Shown piece by piece: positions 33,248 through 33,433 of a stretch of DNA of 33,433 nucleotides (positions within the stretch are counted from its first letter, which is position 1; each line of letters begins with the position of its first letter). The DNA is from a bacterium. GTDB taxonomy: Bacteria; Auribacterota; UBA3054. Made by a program: the position numbers and the translations under genes. The stretch is from positions 1 to 33,433 of the forward strand of contig JAGCGH010000144.1 of the NCBI GenBank assembly GCA_017649705.1, in the 5' to 3' direction. The notes below the pieces were generated by a model. It was not told the origin of the DNA. It did no database searches and was given only the letters and a program-made list of their open reading frames with translations.

Positions 33248-33433
33248 ATGGCAAAAAAAGGACAGAAATTCAGACGTTACAAGACAAAGTTTAAACTTTG
33301 TGTTATAATGGACATACTCAAGAACCATTTGAGTTACCGTGAAGTTGAGCGCAAGCATTGGCATGTCACGCAAGCAGCGGACGCTCACTTTAGAGAAACG
33401 ATAAAGCGATGGGAACGCTTATATCTTGAAGGA
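33248..33433 (+). CDS. IS3-family transposase OrfA, partial
   Basis: An open frame of 62 codons from ATG at 33248 to the window end without a stop. The product begins MAKKGQKFRRYKTKFKLCVIMDIL and continues NHLSYREVERKHWHVTQ then FRETIKRWERLYLEG, which is the helix-turn-helix pattern of IS3-type OrfA proteins. The ATG lies 4 bases after the inverted repeat, so its ribosome site would be within the hairpin. In this family OrfB, carrying the DDE catalytic domain, normally follows with a -1 frameshift; it is out of view. Confidence 0.8.
   Translation, partial: MAKKGQKFRRYKTKFKLCVIMDILKNHLSYREVERKHWHVTQAADAHFRETIKRWERLYLEG

Larger units (their letters stand above)
33211..33433 (+). mobile_element. 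Left end of an IS3-family insertion sequence (partial)
   Basis: The terminal-repeat-like sequence at 33211 and the OrfA-like transposase frame from 33248 mark the left end. The right part lies beyond the window. The exact boundary and target duplication cannot be set from one end; it may start a few bases earlier (TGATATGAACCCC from 33206). Confidence 0.75.

Overview
The window looks like the chromosome of a PVC-superphylum bacterium, most likely a Lentisphaerae/Verrucomicrobia-type gut or rumen organism. The strongest lineage clue is a 50-residue basic protein just upstream of tpiA (29311-29463), which resembles the small basic protein family known from Chlamydiae, Verrucomicrobia and relatives. 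The many secreted proteins, a large multidomain GH3 glycosidase and a NifA-type GAF/sigma-54 activator fit this. The placement is inferred from protein character only. Most of the window is GC-rich; one block, about 6.5-15.1 kb, is clearly AT-rich with different codon use.

Layout: (1) 1-3264, minus strand: a secreted zinc metalloprotease and, just downstream, a secreted alkaline phosphatase cut by the window edge. (2) 3358-6472, plus: a promoter, a GAF-AAA+-Fis sigma-54 activator and guaA, 4 bases apart. (3) 6473-15129, plus: an AT-rich defence island, fic-hsdM-hsdS-(HEPN protein)-hsdR, ending in a bidirectional terminator. Its promoter is surrounded by copies of an 11-bp operator, and a related site lies before hsdR. 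(4) 26065-15150, minus: a surface-glycan cluster running from a three-domain glycosyltransferase through a coiled-coil methyltransferase and galE (stop/start overlaps) to a transglutaminase-like exported protein and a GH3 enzyme with permuted domain order. (5) 28409-26113, minus: a secreted protein of unknown function and a Xer-type tyrosine recombinase whose start is ambiguous. (6) 28441-33164, plus: a secreted BamE-like protein, the small basic protein and tpiA, then a terminator, then two tandem secreted paralogues, a nucleoside deoxyribosyltransferase-like protein and a short RmlA-type nucleotidyltransferase. (7) 33211-33433: the left end of an IS3-type insertion sequence, apparently inserted into the terminator of the preceding operon.

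The most interesting loci are: the island, where a HEPN-type putative RNase sits between hsdS and hsdR (the position PrrC occupies in the EcoprrI locus) and a Fic enzyme leads the operon; the methyltransferase whose coiled coil is built from seven 21-residue (three-heptad) repeats, a possible molecular ruler; and the paired operator arrays at 6555-6606 and 28441-28477. No intergenic stretch exceeds 300 bases. No tRNA, rRNA or CRISPR array was seen. All calls come from reading the sequence by eye, without database searches.
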